From Gnetum montanum (Eukaryota; Streptophyta; Gnetopsida; Gnetales; Gnetaceae), in contig MNCI01010443.1 of NCBI GenBank assembly GCA_015680685.1, forward strand, positions 845,483 to 909,482: DNA of 64,000 bases, written 5' to 3'. Position numbers and translations under genes: made by a program. This document shows positions 9,850 through 20,159 of this stretch, one piece after another (within the stretch, counting starts at the first letter, position 1; the number at the start of each line of letters is the position of its first letter). Below the pieces are notes generated by a model, which was given only the letters and a program-made list of their open reading frames with translations, did no database searches and was not told the origin of the DNA.

Positions 9850-10266
9850 TTGGTAAAAAATCAAGAAGAAAAAGGCAATGATGATAACGAAAAAGAATCT
9901 AAACTGAAAGGAAGATACGATAATGAAGAAAAAGAAGCATTTCCTCCGTTCGAAGATAATGAAGAAGAAAAACACGTATTTGCTCCGTTTGAAGATAATG
10001 ATGCAAAAGAAGAAAAAGCGGGACTTACTCCGCTTCAATTAAGGACGATGAAGAAAATGAAGAAGAAAAGGGTGTCTCGGTTTCTTCTTCCCAGGAAATT
10101 TTGGGTTTCCATCAATTCAAGGACGATGACAATGAAGAAAATGAAGAAGAAAAGGGCATTTCAGTTTCCTCTTCCTAGGAAGTCTTGGGTCTCCATGAAT
10201 TCAAAGATGGAGAAGAAAAAGAAAACCGCGAGAACCACCTGCTGCGGACCCTGCGGTACTGGCTGA
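9850..10266 (+). pseudogene. acidic/lysine-rich repeat region upstream of kinase fragment
   Basis: Low-complexity coding-like DNA with repeated units around 75-90 bp. In shifting frames it reads PPFEDNEEEK, FAPFEDNDAKEEKAGL, then VSVSSSQEILGFHQF-KDDDNEENEEEK and ISVSSS-EVLGLHEFKDG. The unit is therefore an acidic EEEK stretch followed by a hydrophobic Leu-Gly-Phe/Leu-His segment. It runs into ENHLLRTLRYWL, which resembles the helix before the catalytic loop of CDK kinases. It could be the N-terminal extension of the same ancestral gene or an unrelated fused repeat. Frame changes and one stop (near 10177) suggest a pseudogene. Confidence 0.45.
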
Positions 10267-10310
10267 TGCAGCGCGCGACGAAGAAGAAGATGCATTTCCG
10301 CTAAGAATCG

Positions 10311-11060
10311 GTGAAGCTGCTGATCATTCACCGCGACGTGAAGCCCGAGAACATGCTGCTGGACGACCACCACCGCATCCTGAAGCTCGCCGACCTAAGC
10401 CTGGCTCGCCACGGCACGCAGACGCGCTCCGAGGCCTTCAATCCGCACATGGTCAAGCTCTGGTACCGCGCGCCGGAAATGCTCCACGAATCTGGCTCGT
10501 ACTCCTTCCCAGTGGACGTCTGGTCAACCGGAGTCGTCTTCGCGGAGCTGCTCAGCCTGAAGCCCGTGTTCCAGGCCAACTCGCCGCTGCAGCTTCTGGA
10601 CTCCATTCTTGGGTTCTTCAACGTAAGGCTCGAGATGATTGATCAGGTCTACCGCGACGGCTCCCTGCTGTGGGCGCCGCGGACGAATCTGCGCACGTCT
10701 CTGATCCGCACCAGAAATCTGGAGAACCAGGGCGTCCAGCTGCTGGATGATATGCTCCACTTTAATCCCTCTTGCCGGATCTCCGCACTCCAGGCCCTCC
10801 AGAGCCCCTATTTTGACGAGGTTCGCAATGGTGCCTCGCTGCGTTTCCCTCTGCTTGATGAGGGAGTAAAAGGAATGGATCTTTCGTTCGTTCGTTTTGA
10901 CTTGCGCTCCTTCTTGCATGCCATTGTTCTTCTCTTCTTTTTATCTTCCTTCCGTTTAAGGCACTGTAGGTTGTGTTGTGTTATGCGAAATTGCGTGCAA
11001 TGTTTCGATGCTGTTTTATTACCTGTAAATCATGGCATCTCACTGCGATTTAGGGCTTAG
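10311..11060 (+). pseudogene. CDK-type Ser/Thr protein kinase C-lobe fragment
   Basis: 249 open residues; the first about 175 are the C-lobe of a CMGC/CDK-type kinase. Visible motifs in order: catalytic loop IHRDVKPENMLLD (residues 6-18), magnesium site ADLSLAR in place of the usual DFG, activation-segment end VKLWYRAPEML, subdomain IX PVDVWSTGVVFAELLS, and a C-terminal NPSCRISALQALQSPYFDEV. The N-lobe (Gly loop, ATP-binding Lys, helix C) is absent. The stretch is GC-rich with many CTC/CTG/GCC codons, in sharp contrast to its AT-rich surroundings, so it looks like a host-gene segment that was captured or left behind. The last about 70 residues look like 3' UTR read-through. Confidence 0.75.
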
Positions 11061-11183
11061 CTACAAGTTCTTCACTTCTTCGTGATGAATGATCGCTTTG
11101 AGTCATTGCAGCACGGTCATAACTGAAACTTTACTTACTTTGCCAACTTTACTTGTGGTTAGTTTCCATCATTTGAGATGCTT
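11061..11183. other. 3' flank of kinase fragment, nothing recognised
   Basis: AT-richer DNA with no open frame or repeat that I recognise. It could be the 3' UTR of the kinase gene. Confidence 0.3.
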
Positions 11184-11352
11184 AGTTTGAGCGACGGCAT
11201 CGCTAAACCGCCTTTTGCTTTAAATATCATACGTTGAGTTTGAAGAGCCGAGGTTAGATGAATCTCTGCTGAGTTTGAATGACGGCGTTATTAAACCGAG
11301 GTTTACTTTAATTATGATAATTTAAGTTGAGTTTCAAAAGCCGAAGCTAAAT
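11184..11352. repeat. degenerate ~85-bp tandem duplication
   Basis: Two copies (about 11184-11263 and 11268-11352) share GAGTTTGAATGACGGCRTYR, AAACCG, CTTTAAT and GAGTTT-AAGAGCCGAGG-TAGATGA in the same order. Function unknown. Confidence 0.6.
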
Positions 11353-11632
11353 GACTCTTTCTTTTAGGTTGATGATGTTATGTACTTTCAATTTTTTTAT
11401 TATTATTCGTTTTTCAGTCCTATACTCTTTTCCATCAAAATCAATATACCATTGAGCTTGAGCAAATTTTGCTTACAACAACTAAGCAAATTCTACATTC
11501 ACAAAAATAGAGTTCTCAAAAGACTTAGTTTCATGAGGATTGCATGATACAAATCTGAGAGGCTATGTATATTTTGTATATTCTTTTTAAACATCAAAGA
11601 GAGAGAGAGAGTTGTATCAAAGGATTAGTTAT
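11353..11632. other. AT-rich intergenic stretch with short (GA)n
   Basis: No gene seen. A (GA)7 run lies at 11598-11611, directly before homology to family A gag begins. Confidence 0.4.
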
Positions 11633-12713
11633 GGCCAATATGTTGCCGTTTGATAGAAGATACAATGCAAATTTATAGATTTATTTGCAAGCCTTCCATA
11701 ATGCTTGTTTCTTGCAACACATTGAAAGCAAGTAGCAAGAGTTAAAGCTATTCTCATGGATCTTGATTAAAGAAGAAAAAAGCTTGTATAGATCATTAGA
11801 ACATAATTTTATTCAAAGATGAAGCACCATGCTTGAGATGTTCGATAAGAAGTACCAAATCTATTTTGTAATGTTTAATTTGAGAAAATAGATCCAAGGA
11901 TAAAAGTAGGACACTCATGAATTATTAGACATAACCTTAGGCAGGTATTACACATTGCTCCATTGATGCCTAGGCCACAACTTCTTTCCAAAGAAGTAAC
12001 TTCATTACATTATCAATGGGCTACAAACAAAACTTGTGAAACTTTTGGGGTCTATGCCCTATTAGAGTTGAAGGTCCATCGAGATCAAAAGCTCATTCAT
12101 TAGGTGGCCAAAGAGAAATATGAATTAAGGAAATGGAAAAGTGTGAAGGAATATAATAAAGACTCATTGATCAAAAAGAATGAAATAAAAACCAATGATA
12201 TTCAAGAGGTGGATTCATTGCAAGAGGTAGTTTAGCCAAAGACCTTATCCATGTAGAAATATCTATCTAAAATTACTACCAAGTTTAACAAAATGTGGGA
12301 TGTAACTAATAAAAAATTTACAACTAAATTAAATATCATAAAGGAAGGTAATGAGTAGGTAAAGAAGAAACCACAAAACAAGAGCAGGAGAAGGAAAAAA
12401 GGATCTCTATAAGCAAATGGAAAGGCAACTATAGTTGGAGAAGTGTCTAATTTATATTCAAATAGGAATGATGGCTATTTAATTTGAGCATTCAAATAGA
12501 GCTTATCTAATCATGTTACACATGATCACTTTATTGCAAGGATTGGGTGTCTATGCTATCAATTCAAAGTTCATGAAAAAATATATGCCAATAAGGTTGT
12601 TATATTCCTAGGAAAATTATAAACAATCCTACTAATCATAGGACTATCCAAGTGGGGCATTACCATAACTATAAGAGTAGTATTAATAGTAATGGACAAA
12701 TCCATAGTCATGG
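11633..12713 (+). mobile_element. A0: decayed gag fragment of a family A element
   Basis: Base-level similarity to A2 gag (about 14985-16080) is clear in order: the segment for LQAFHDAY-LQN (11675-11730), FDKKYQ (11860), IQG...HEPLD (11895-11935), the alignment of TACACATTG (11950) and YETR (12030), and finally ATAGTCATGG (12704-12713), equal to A2 16070-16080. Many stops and indels show great age. It is split at 12713 by the minus-strand element A4, whose presumed target duplicate is CATGG (12709-12713). The continuation was not found in the window. Confidence 0.65.
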
Positions 12714-13071
12714 TGATGAGCAGCGAGGTACCCCTATGCCCAACCATATGAATCACTAAGAAATTCATGTGCAATCCTTTTGAATTTTGTGGACCTATAG
12801 TTCTCTAGTGCACTAGTTCCTCTAGGAAGTGAGATGGACGTTGAGAACATTCATTTTCTTTCCAACTACACTTGTGAAGCTTAAGGATATGGTTTAAGTG
12901 TAATTGAATCACATGATTTTTATCATTTTATGTTTTGTAAGTTTAATCGCCTACAACAATAATGAAAGGTATAGTAATTTAGGATCTAATTTACCTACTG
13001 CCTAGATAGCCTAACACAAGTACCTATTCCGCTTTCCTAGATACATCTTGAACACATATAGCCTTGCTGGA
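12714..13071 (-). repeat. A4 3' LTR, piece 1 (LTR terminus, U5 side)
   Basis: Begins TGATGAGCAGCGAGGTACCC, homologous to the A1 LTR end at 5826, and continues to CTGGA where A2 is inserted. The A2 target duplicate is CTGGA left (13067-13071) and CTGGG right (22979-22983), one mismatch. Confidence 0.75.
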
Positions 13072-13880
13072 TGATGGAACGCGATATTGCGGCCATCGCG
13101 ATATCGCATCCCTAGCAATATCGCGTACGCGATATCACAGTGCACTGTCATATCTATAAATAAGAGGTGGCTCTCCCTTGTTTTCCATCTTAGGCTTAGA
13201 CCGTAGTGAAACTCTAGCAGATTGATCACTCCAGAAATAGAATATTTTCCATGTGCCTGCAGTAGGAGTCCTAAAGTGAATGGATCTTTATTCGAGCAAA
13301 CATTGTACCTGAACACAAGTTTGTGTACGGAAATAAAGACGAGCTTCTTGGATAAACCTTGCAGTCCATGGAATAGGCTAATTAGGATTTTATTTATTGT
13401 TATTTACTATTTTCCATTTAAATGCTTTAGTAGGAATTAAATCTTTCTCAACACTTCTCTCCTAGTTAAGTGCCTCAGTACGACCGCTTCGAGCATGTGC
13501 ATTACGCGTGTTGATCCCAGCAATGACTAGCATTTGGTAACCACGGTTGCATTGGTTTAGGGTGTGAATGGTAAGTGGGAACAAATGTTGACGCTAGATT
13601 AATTCAGACCTAGTTAGTTAGTTAGAGTTAGTAATTAGTCTCTTCAACCCTTCACCTCAATAGAATAGGAGATAAAACAGAAAAACTATAAAAATCATAT
13701 ACCTCGGACTTACTTAACCATACACCATGACAAATACAAGTAAGTCTAGGAAGACAATGAATAATTAACCTTAAGTGTTCCATGAGGCGTGTAGGCACTT
13801 AGTCTATGGATTTCGACTGGATCACGCGTGTTATGCTCGTATTCATATGGTTGAGTGTAGGGGTACCTCGCCACTCATCA
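13072..13880 (+). repeat. A2 5' LTR
   Basis: Starts TGATGGAACGCGATATTG and ends CCACTCATCA next to the primer site. TATA box at 13154-13164, AATAAA at 13333-13338. U3 is only about 80 bp and consists of CGATATCGC-type palindromes, including a perfect 18-bp palindrome ATATCGCGTACGCGATAT at 13118-13135. Confidence 0.93.
13154..13164 (+). promoter_or_regulatory. TATA box of A2 5' LTR
   Basis: CTATAAATAAG about 20 bp downstream of the palindromic U3 and conserved in A1, in the 3' LTR and, with variation, in A3, A5, A6 and A7. Confidence 0.8.
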
Positions 13881-13881
13881 T

Positions 13882-13899
13882 TGGCGCCATTGCCGAGGA
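13882..13899 (+). other. A2 primer-binding site
   Basis: TGGCGCCATTGCCGAGGA, 16 of 18 matches to the tRNA-Asp complement; both changes are G to A. Confidence 0.85.
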
Positions 13900-14137
13900 T
13901 TAAGTGTTTGTGTGCTAAGTAGAACATAAGAGATCATTCACATCGTTGGGAGCTTAAACGAACCCTTAGGGTTAATTAAAAGAAAAATTTATAACGGTTA
14001 AACAACACACCAAATTAAATCAAAATTTCTTCTTCTTCTAACAAAAGCAATTCACCACCTAGGGATAATACAGAAACAGTCAGCAGCATCAAACACATAA
14101 CCTAAATCCGCTAGTTCCTCAACAATATAGGTTGACA

Positions 14138-16232
14138 TATACTCATCCCAATGAGTATATCCCCAACTTTACTTTTATCCTCCATCAGGATGAACAGATG
14201 CGATGAAGAGACTTGGAAGGTAACATAGTGTTACCTCCAAATCGATCAGTCCCAAACATGCTCCTTCATGCTTTGGCACAGATTGGCATGACACAGCTCT
14301 ATGCTGAATACATTGCAAGTGATTTTGACATAAGGGATTACCATCCCACGAATTTACAATGTATGAGGGACTCAAGGCAGGAGAGCCAACATACACTATT
14401 GAAGGGCAAAGAGGTCCCTCACGTCCTAAGTGAAATTGGAGATGGTGAACCACTCATAACGGGTTCTCTATCCAAAGATGTTCCTCCTCCTAATGATAGT
14501 GAGGAGGTGGGGTATCAGAACCTACGCTCCATGATACAAAACCCTAGTTCTGATCCCCGTGAACACCAGCTATTCACTGAGGGAACAACAACACATGATA
14601 AGGACAGGCACTTGGATCGTCATCACGATCAGGGTCGAAGCCACAAAAGAGAAATTAGGAAACATCATTATGGTGATGGTTCTCCTTCTTCTTTCCCTTC
14701 TTCACATCATTCACCCTCTCCTTCCACATCTGGGCGTAGCCATCACGAGCACAATGGTGAGGATAGAGGTAGACAAAATGAGAGACCTCGATGAGAGAGT
14801 CGAGAGAGAGGACAAGGGCATGAACGAAGGGAAAGTAGGGAACAACGGAGACATCACAGATGTCATGAAAGAGATGATCATGAAGAGCCCCTACTTGCCA
14901 CTTGAAGCATGTTGAATATAATGAAGGTAGTGAGGATACCAACAAGGCATTTAAAAGATAGTCGAATCAGGCATTTAGACATGAACAACATTCCACGATT
15001 TGAAGGGGGACACAACGTTGATCCACAAAATTATTTACAGGCATTCCACGATGCCTACGCCTTGCAAAACATAGAGAACGAGTGGTAGAAACTAAAGTTG
15101 TTTCCTAGGACACTCACAAAGGAAGCAGAGAGTTAGTACCGGTCCTTGGAGCCAAAAACCAAAAACCATCAGGAGGTGAAGTACAATGTTAGAACTCTTC
15201 AACGATAAATATTAGACGTACTCCAGTGTGTCTAATTTGCGTAAGCAGATCCAAGGATGGAAGCAAGGTAATCATGAACCCTTGGATGCTGCCATGGGCC
15301 ACTACTACACATTGTTACATCATTGCCTGGGCCATGGTTACATACAACGGGATCAACTTCACCACATCATAGATGGGCTAAGGTATGAAACTAGGAGAAC
15401 CCTTAGGACTTATGCCCAAGGGAGACTATCAAAACTTAGAACCCATGAAATTCATCGCTTGTTTGAACAAGTAGCCAAAAAACAAGGTGAGCTACAAAAA
15501 AGGAAAAGTACGGAAGAATACAACCGTGATCTCTCTCTTTAAAAAAAGGGAGTGAGATTTTGCAATGAAGAGGATGAGTCACCACTTAAAGAGTTGGTGA
15601 ACAGGAAAACTTTTCCAATTCAAAAGCTAACAACAAAAGTATCGACTAAGGTGGATCAATTGTGAGATTTCTTAGACTCTAGACTTGAAATTATTTTGAA
15701 AATTGTAGAGGAGTCTAAGGTGGAACGAAGTAGTGACAAAGATAAGACAAAGCAGAGAAATTCAGGCCTTGCACATAACAAGGGTAAGGGGAAAATTACT
15801 ATCTTCGATGAGGTTGTGGATTCTGACATAGACGATGACGGTGGATGTGAGATCTACCAATATGAACATCCTAAGGGATGTTGTCCAATCATCTCACATC
15901 TACAAGAGTCTAGGGTGTATGCACTTAATCCAAGACTTAACCAACGGTAGACACCCTAGAGGTTACCTTATCCTCAAGGTAACCCAAGAAAGTTCCACTA
16001 ACCGTTAACGTACTATCCAAGTGGAACTCCACCACAACCCATTAGACAACATCAGTAGTGGCAATACCCATAGTCATGGAGGATGCCACCGCCGAAAAAA
16101 CATTACCCTTACTGGAAACCTGATCCTTATGGCTATTATGTGCAATAGCCGGTTTCTCCAAATGACTTTATGGGTCACATAAACCCACCACGTTACTACC
16201 AAGTTTAGGAGTATTTTAGGACTCCTTCTCCT
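14138..16232 (+). pseudogene. A2 gag
   Basis: Starts with YTHPNEYIPNFTFILHQDEQ, reads through several stops, and includes the largest open part 14213-14794 (GNIVLPPNRSVPNML to a His/Arg/Ser-rich segment), the capsid-like portion 15228-15542 (LRKQIQGWKQGNHEPLDAAM, HHIIDGLRYETRRTL) and 15696-15950 with a charged linker and a knuckle-like CEIYQYEHPKGCC in which the second Cys is Tyr. A Pro-rich tail follows to the protease. The gag would package element RNA; here it is broken by at least five stops. Confidence 0.8.
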
Positions 16233-17078
16233 TTGGGAGATGCTCCATACCCACACTATCCTCCAAATCCATCTGCATTTCTTACGCCGATAACTCCACC
16301 ACCAACTACTCCAACAAAGCCTAGGGTATTTACCACTCAACCGCAACAACCCGATATTACGAGGGCTCCCAATCCTCAATTCTCAGTTGGTTCTAACAAT
16401 CATATGTCAAAAATACCTTTCTTTAGGACCAACAATCCAACCAAGCCCTCACCCTCACAAGCGGTTGAACATCTAAACACCTCCATACCAAATAAGGTTT
16501 TGGGACCCCCTTCAAGCAAAAAATTGAGGCCAATGCACATGGTTATGTTAACACATACCATTACCGACTGGATTAAGGTAGGCCACCTTCCCAAGAAATT
16601 CTCTAATCCTAGAAGCCCCCTAATTTATCTCCAAGTTGCTGGGAATGAACCTCATAAGGCTATTCTTGACTCAGGCTTCGGAGTCAACTTAATTTCACAA
16701 GAATTATATAAAACCTGGAACCTTCCTTCACTCAAGAAGAGCAATATTCACTTAGAGTTGGCTGACCAGTCCATCACTGTCCCTTTGGGACAAGTTGAGG
16801 ACATTGTCACCACTATAGGTGGTTGGTCATACCCAGCTGATTTCCTGGTGATCCAAATAAAAAATGACAAAGGGGACTTTCCAATAATAATGGGAAGGGC
16901 ATGGATGAGCACAATAGATGCATGCCTAGGAATTCACAATATTTTCCTAGAAATATCCAAGAAAAGTACTTTTGGAAAGATTGAGAAGAAGAAAGTTCCA
17001 TGCATCGCATATAGTGACATAGGGTGCCATTGTGTGCAGAAATCATGGGTAATGCAGAGTTTAACATTGCCTGCATGA
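16233..17078 (+). pseudogene. A2 aspartic protease
   Basis: 281 open residues. Pro/Thr-rich start, then active site AILDSGFGVNLISQELYKTW, QVEDIVTTIGGWSYPADFLV, PIIMGRAWM and a Cys-rich end (GCHCVQKSW). Catalytic DSG is intact. It is about 80 percent like the A1 protease by eye. Domains before and after are out of frame. Confidence 0.85.
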
Positions 17079-17154
17079 AATCAGTGTGCACAAGACATCG
17101 ACATACAAAAGTACCTATATGTAGTAGCCACATGACAAGAAAACACCTAGTGGC

Positions 17155-17560
17155 TGATGGCTGACCAAGAGAACAATTCAATGACATGCATGGAACTGAC
17201 TGAGGGGATAACTAGTACTTACGTTGAAAGAATGGATGCACTTGAGCAAGTTTGTTTCCAACTTCTAGCCCTTAACCCTGAAAACATTAACTGGGGAAAG
17301 TTGGAGATTCCTAAGAAGTTTAAATAAGGGCCCCTAGATTTAAAACCATTACCCACTGTTTTAGAATACATGACCCTTAAAAACAAAAAATCGGTAATCA
17401 TCAACGCAAAGCTTGCCCCCAAGAAAAAAGAGAGTTTGCTGAAGGTGATAAATAAGTGGTCAACAACCTTTGCTTGGTCATACCCTGAACTAACCAAAAT
17501 AGATCCTAGGATATGCCAACATAGGATATACACGGACCCCTCCATGAAGCCTCGCAAATA
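17155..17560 (+). pseudogene. A2 protease-RT linker
   Basis: Contains SMTCMELTEGITSTYVERMD-like sequence, WGKLEIPKKFK followed by a TAA, and FAWSYPELTKIDPRI. Equivalent to 2424-2783 of A1. Confidence 0.7.
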
Positions 17561-18300
17561 ACCACAGAGACGATTGAACCCGAAGTTAAAACAAATAGTG
17601 AAAGAGGAGATATAGCAACTTCTCAAGGCTGGGTTCATTTACCCCATTGTTGATATCGAATGGGTTAGTCCTCTTGTAATCGTACCAAAAAAAGGAGGAA
17701 AATGGAGGGTATGTATAGACTTTAGGCTATTGAATATGGAAACGTTCAAAGATCACTTCCCATTGCCATTTGTTGACCAAGTCTTAGACACTATAGCAGG
17801 GCATCACTACTATAGTTTTCTGGATGGGTATAGTGGGTACAACCAAATACGAATCACACTAGAAGACCAAGCCAAAACAACGTTCACTAGTCCTTGGGGA
17901 ACGTTTGCATACAAAAAAAATGCCTTTTGGCTTGTGTAATGCCCCTACCACATTCCAACGATTAGTTCTAAGCATATTTCAATAGCAAATAGGTAACAGG
18001 GTAGAAGTCTTTATGGACAACTTATCCACTTATGGGATGAGCTTTGATCAAGCCCTCGACCGGTTAGAGCAAGTATTGAAACGATGTGTTGAAACCAAAC
18101 TAAAGCTCAACTGGCAGAAAAGTCATTTGATGGTTCAAGAGGGCATAGTACTGGGGCATAAAATTTCACAATCAGGAATAGAAGTGGATCTAGAAAAAAT
18201 TAAAGTCACCCAAGGAATTACCCGACAACCAGAAACTGTCAAAGACATTTGATCATTCCTTGGACATACTGGCTACTATAGGAGATTTATCGAGAACTTC
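17561..18300 (+). pseudogene. A2 reverse transcriptase
   Basis: Reads RRLNPKLKQIVKEE, then WVSPLVIVPKKGGKWRVCID, LDGYSGYNQIRI, a one-base insertion in an A-run near 17918 that shifts frame, CNAPTTFQR, and the active site VFMDNLS, in which the second catalytic Asp is Asn. The thumb carries LNWQKSHLMVQEGIVLGHKI, diagnostic for Athila. The enzyme cannot be functional. Confidence 0.9.
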
Positions 18301-18970
18301 TCCAAAATTTCCAAACCATTGGTGGAATTAAAAAAAAAAAGATGCACCATTTGAATGGACCAGGGAATGTGAATGAGCATTCCAAACTCTCAAATAGAGG
18401 CTTGTGGAAACTCCCATTCTACAAGCCCCTGACTAGTCTAGGCTACTCGATATCATGACAGATGCATCTAATTATGCCTTAGGAGCCGTACTGACACAAT
18501 TAGATGAACAAAAATGACCTTATTACATCCATTGTGCTAATAAGAGTATCACCGGTGCACAACTCAACTACATGACCACGGAAAAGGAATTAATGGCTGT
18601 AGTGTTTACACTGGAAAAATTTAGGTACTATGTATTGGGCTACAAAGTATACATCCATATGGATCATAGTGCAATTAGGTTCCTTATGAACAAGCCAACA
18701 GTTAGCCCACGTATCATACATTGGTTGGTAATTCTACAGGAGTTCGATTTTAACAATAGTAGATTGCAAAGGCACTGAGAATGTAGTCGCAGATCACTTA
18801 TCTTGGTTGCACTGGAATAGCAAAGAGGATGAATATGCCATATCTGATCATTTTCCAGATGAAACCCTCTTTGCTAATGTAGTGAATAATCAACCCATGG
18901 AAATAAATTGGTATAGTAGCATTCTTACTTATCTCATTTCCCAGAAAACACCACAGGGGTTGGACTTTAG
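18301..18970 (+). pseudogene. A2 RNase H domain
   Basis: ISKPLVELKKK is followed by a one-base slip, then DASNYALGAVLTQLDEQK, a TGA at 18515-18517 shared with A1, and MTTEKELMAVVFTLEKF...DHSAIRFLMNKPTVSPRIIH. A frameshift near 18765 separates the ADHLSW end. Confidence 0.85.
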
Positions 18971-19307
18971 GAAGAAACAATAGTTTCTTCACAAAACCAA
19001 GTACTTCATGGAAATCAAGGGACAACTCTATAAAGTCTATCCTGATGGCTTGGTTTGATGGTGTGTGCCTGATAAGGATCAATTAAAAGTTCTCCAGGAT
19101 TCTCATGAGGGCCCCTGTGGGGGTCACTATGCTGGGAGACAAACGAATACCAAGGTCCTACTTGTAGGATATTATTGGCCAACACTATTTCAGGGCGTCC
19201 ATCATTTTGCCCAATCCTGTGAATGCTGCCAATGTGATGGTGGAATGACTGCTAGAATGGAGGATCTGCAACAATGGATTCAACCTTTGGAACCCTTCAA
19301 TATCTAG
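18971..19307 (+). pseudogene. A2 integrase zinc-binding domain
   Basis: KYFMEIKGQLYKVYPDGLV, then HEGPCGGHYAGRQT and SCECCQCDGGMTARME: the first-domain His/His/Cys/Cys pattern is complete. A stop (TAG, 19306) lies before the core. Confidence 0.8.
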
Positions 19308-19661
19308 GGAATAGATTTTATGGGGCCCATTACACCGATGTCCAACGGAAAAGCCTATATCATTGTTGCTATTGACTATTCAACCAAATGGGCTAAAGCA
19401 GCCACAATAATATACTGCACATCATCTATGGTTGCACGATTTGTACAAAAACAAATTGTAAATAGGTTTGGTGTGCCGCATGCACTCATCTCTGGTAATG
19501 GGACACATTTTATGGGTGCAACCTTTTGCAAATTGATGCAACGCTTAGGGGTTGAGCATAAATTGACCACACCTTACCCCCCCCAAGCTAATGGCCAAGC
19601 CAAGGTTACTATCCCAGAGATTACGAGAATATTAATGAGAATGATTAGCAAATTTAGGTGA
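19308..19661 (+). pseudogene. A2 integrase catalytic core
   Basis: Core motifs: AIDYSTKWAKAA keeps the first Asp; LISGNGTHFMGATF has Gly in place of the second catalytic Asp; NGQAKVT has Lys in place of the catalytic Glu. Two of three catalytic residues are lost, so this integrase could not act even if its frame were open. Confidence 0.88.
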
Positions 19662-20158
19662 GACTAGAGCATGAAACTGAATGATGCTCTCTGGGCGTAC
19701 CGCTCCACTTGGAAGCTCCCTACAGGCTACTCTCCCTATGAGTTAGTGTACGGGAAACTACCAAACTCCCTATACAGAATGAGCTCTGTACACTATCCAT
19801 GGCTTATGACCTTCACCTGGACCTCAACCTAGCACAAAAACAACAATTGGAAAGTTTGAACGTGCTAGACAAGAATAGATTGGTTGCATTATTGTTAAAT
19901 GAGTTTCACAAGGCACATAGTAAACAATGTCATGAATTAAGAATTCGAAGGTTTAGGTACCAACTAGGAGACAAGGTCCTTAACTGAAATCCCACACATG
20001 TACCACAATGTACAAAATTTCAAACATTATGGGAAGGACCCTATATTATTCATACAACATTCCCCTCTAGAGCTATGATGATATACAAGCCTGAAAGCCC
20101 GGATAAAAGGTTATTGGTTAATGTACAACAAAAAAACCTTTCCGTGAACCAAAAATAG
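19662..20158 (+). pseudogene. A2 integrase C-terminal region
   Basis: LNDALWAYRSTWKLPTGYSP, YELVYGKLPN, LHLDLNLAQKQQLESLNVLD, LNEFHKAHSK and RYQLGDKVL follow the core in the usual order. The final conserved region (PYIIHTTFPSRAMMIYKPES) ends the pol at about 20158. Confidence 0.8.
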
Positions 20159-20159
20159 C

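Noticed and set aside
9817-10038. Minus-strand Phe-rich frame that looks like a membrane protein
   Set aside because: Antisense of Glu/Lys-rich GAA/AAG repeats, which always yields Phe/Leu/Ser-rich frames.
10328-10919. Minus-strand frames opposite the kinase
   Set aside because: GC-rich DNA leaves long antisense frames; they show no domain and mirror the kinase reading frame.
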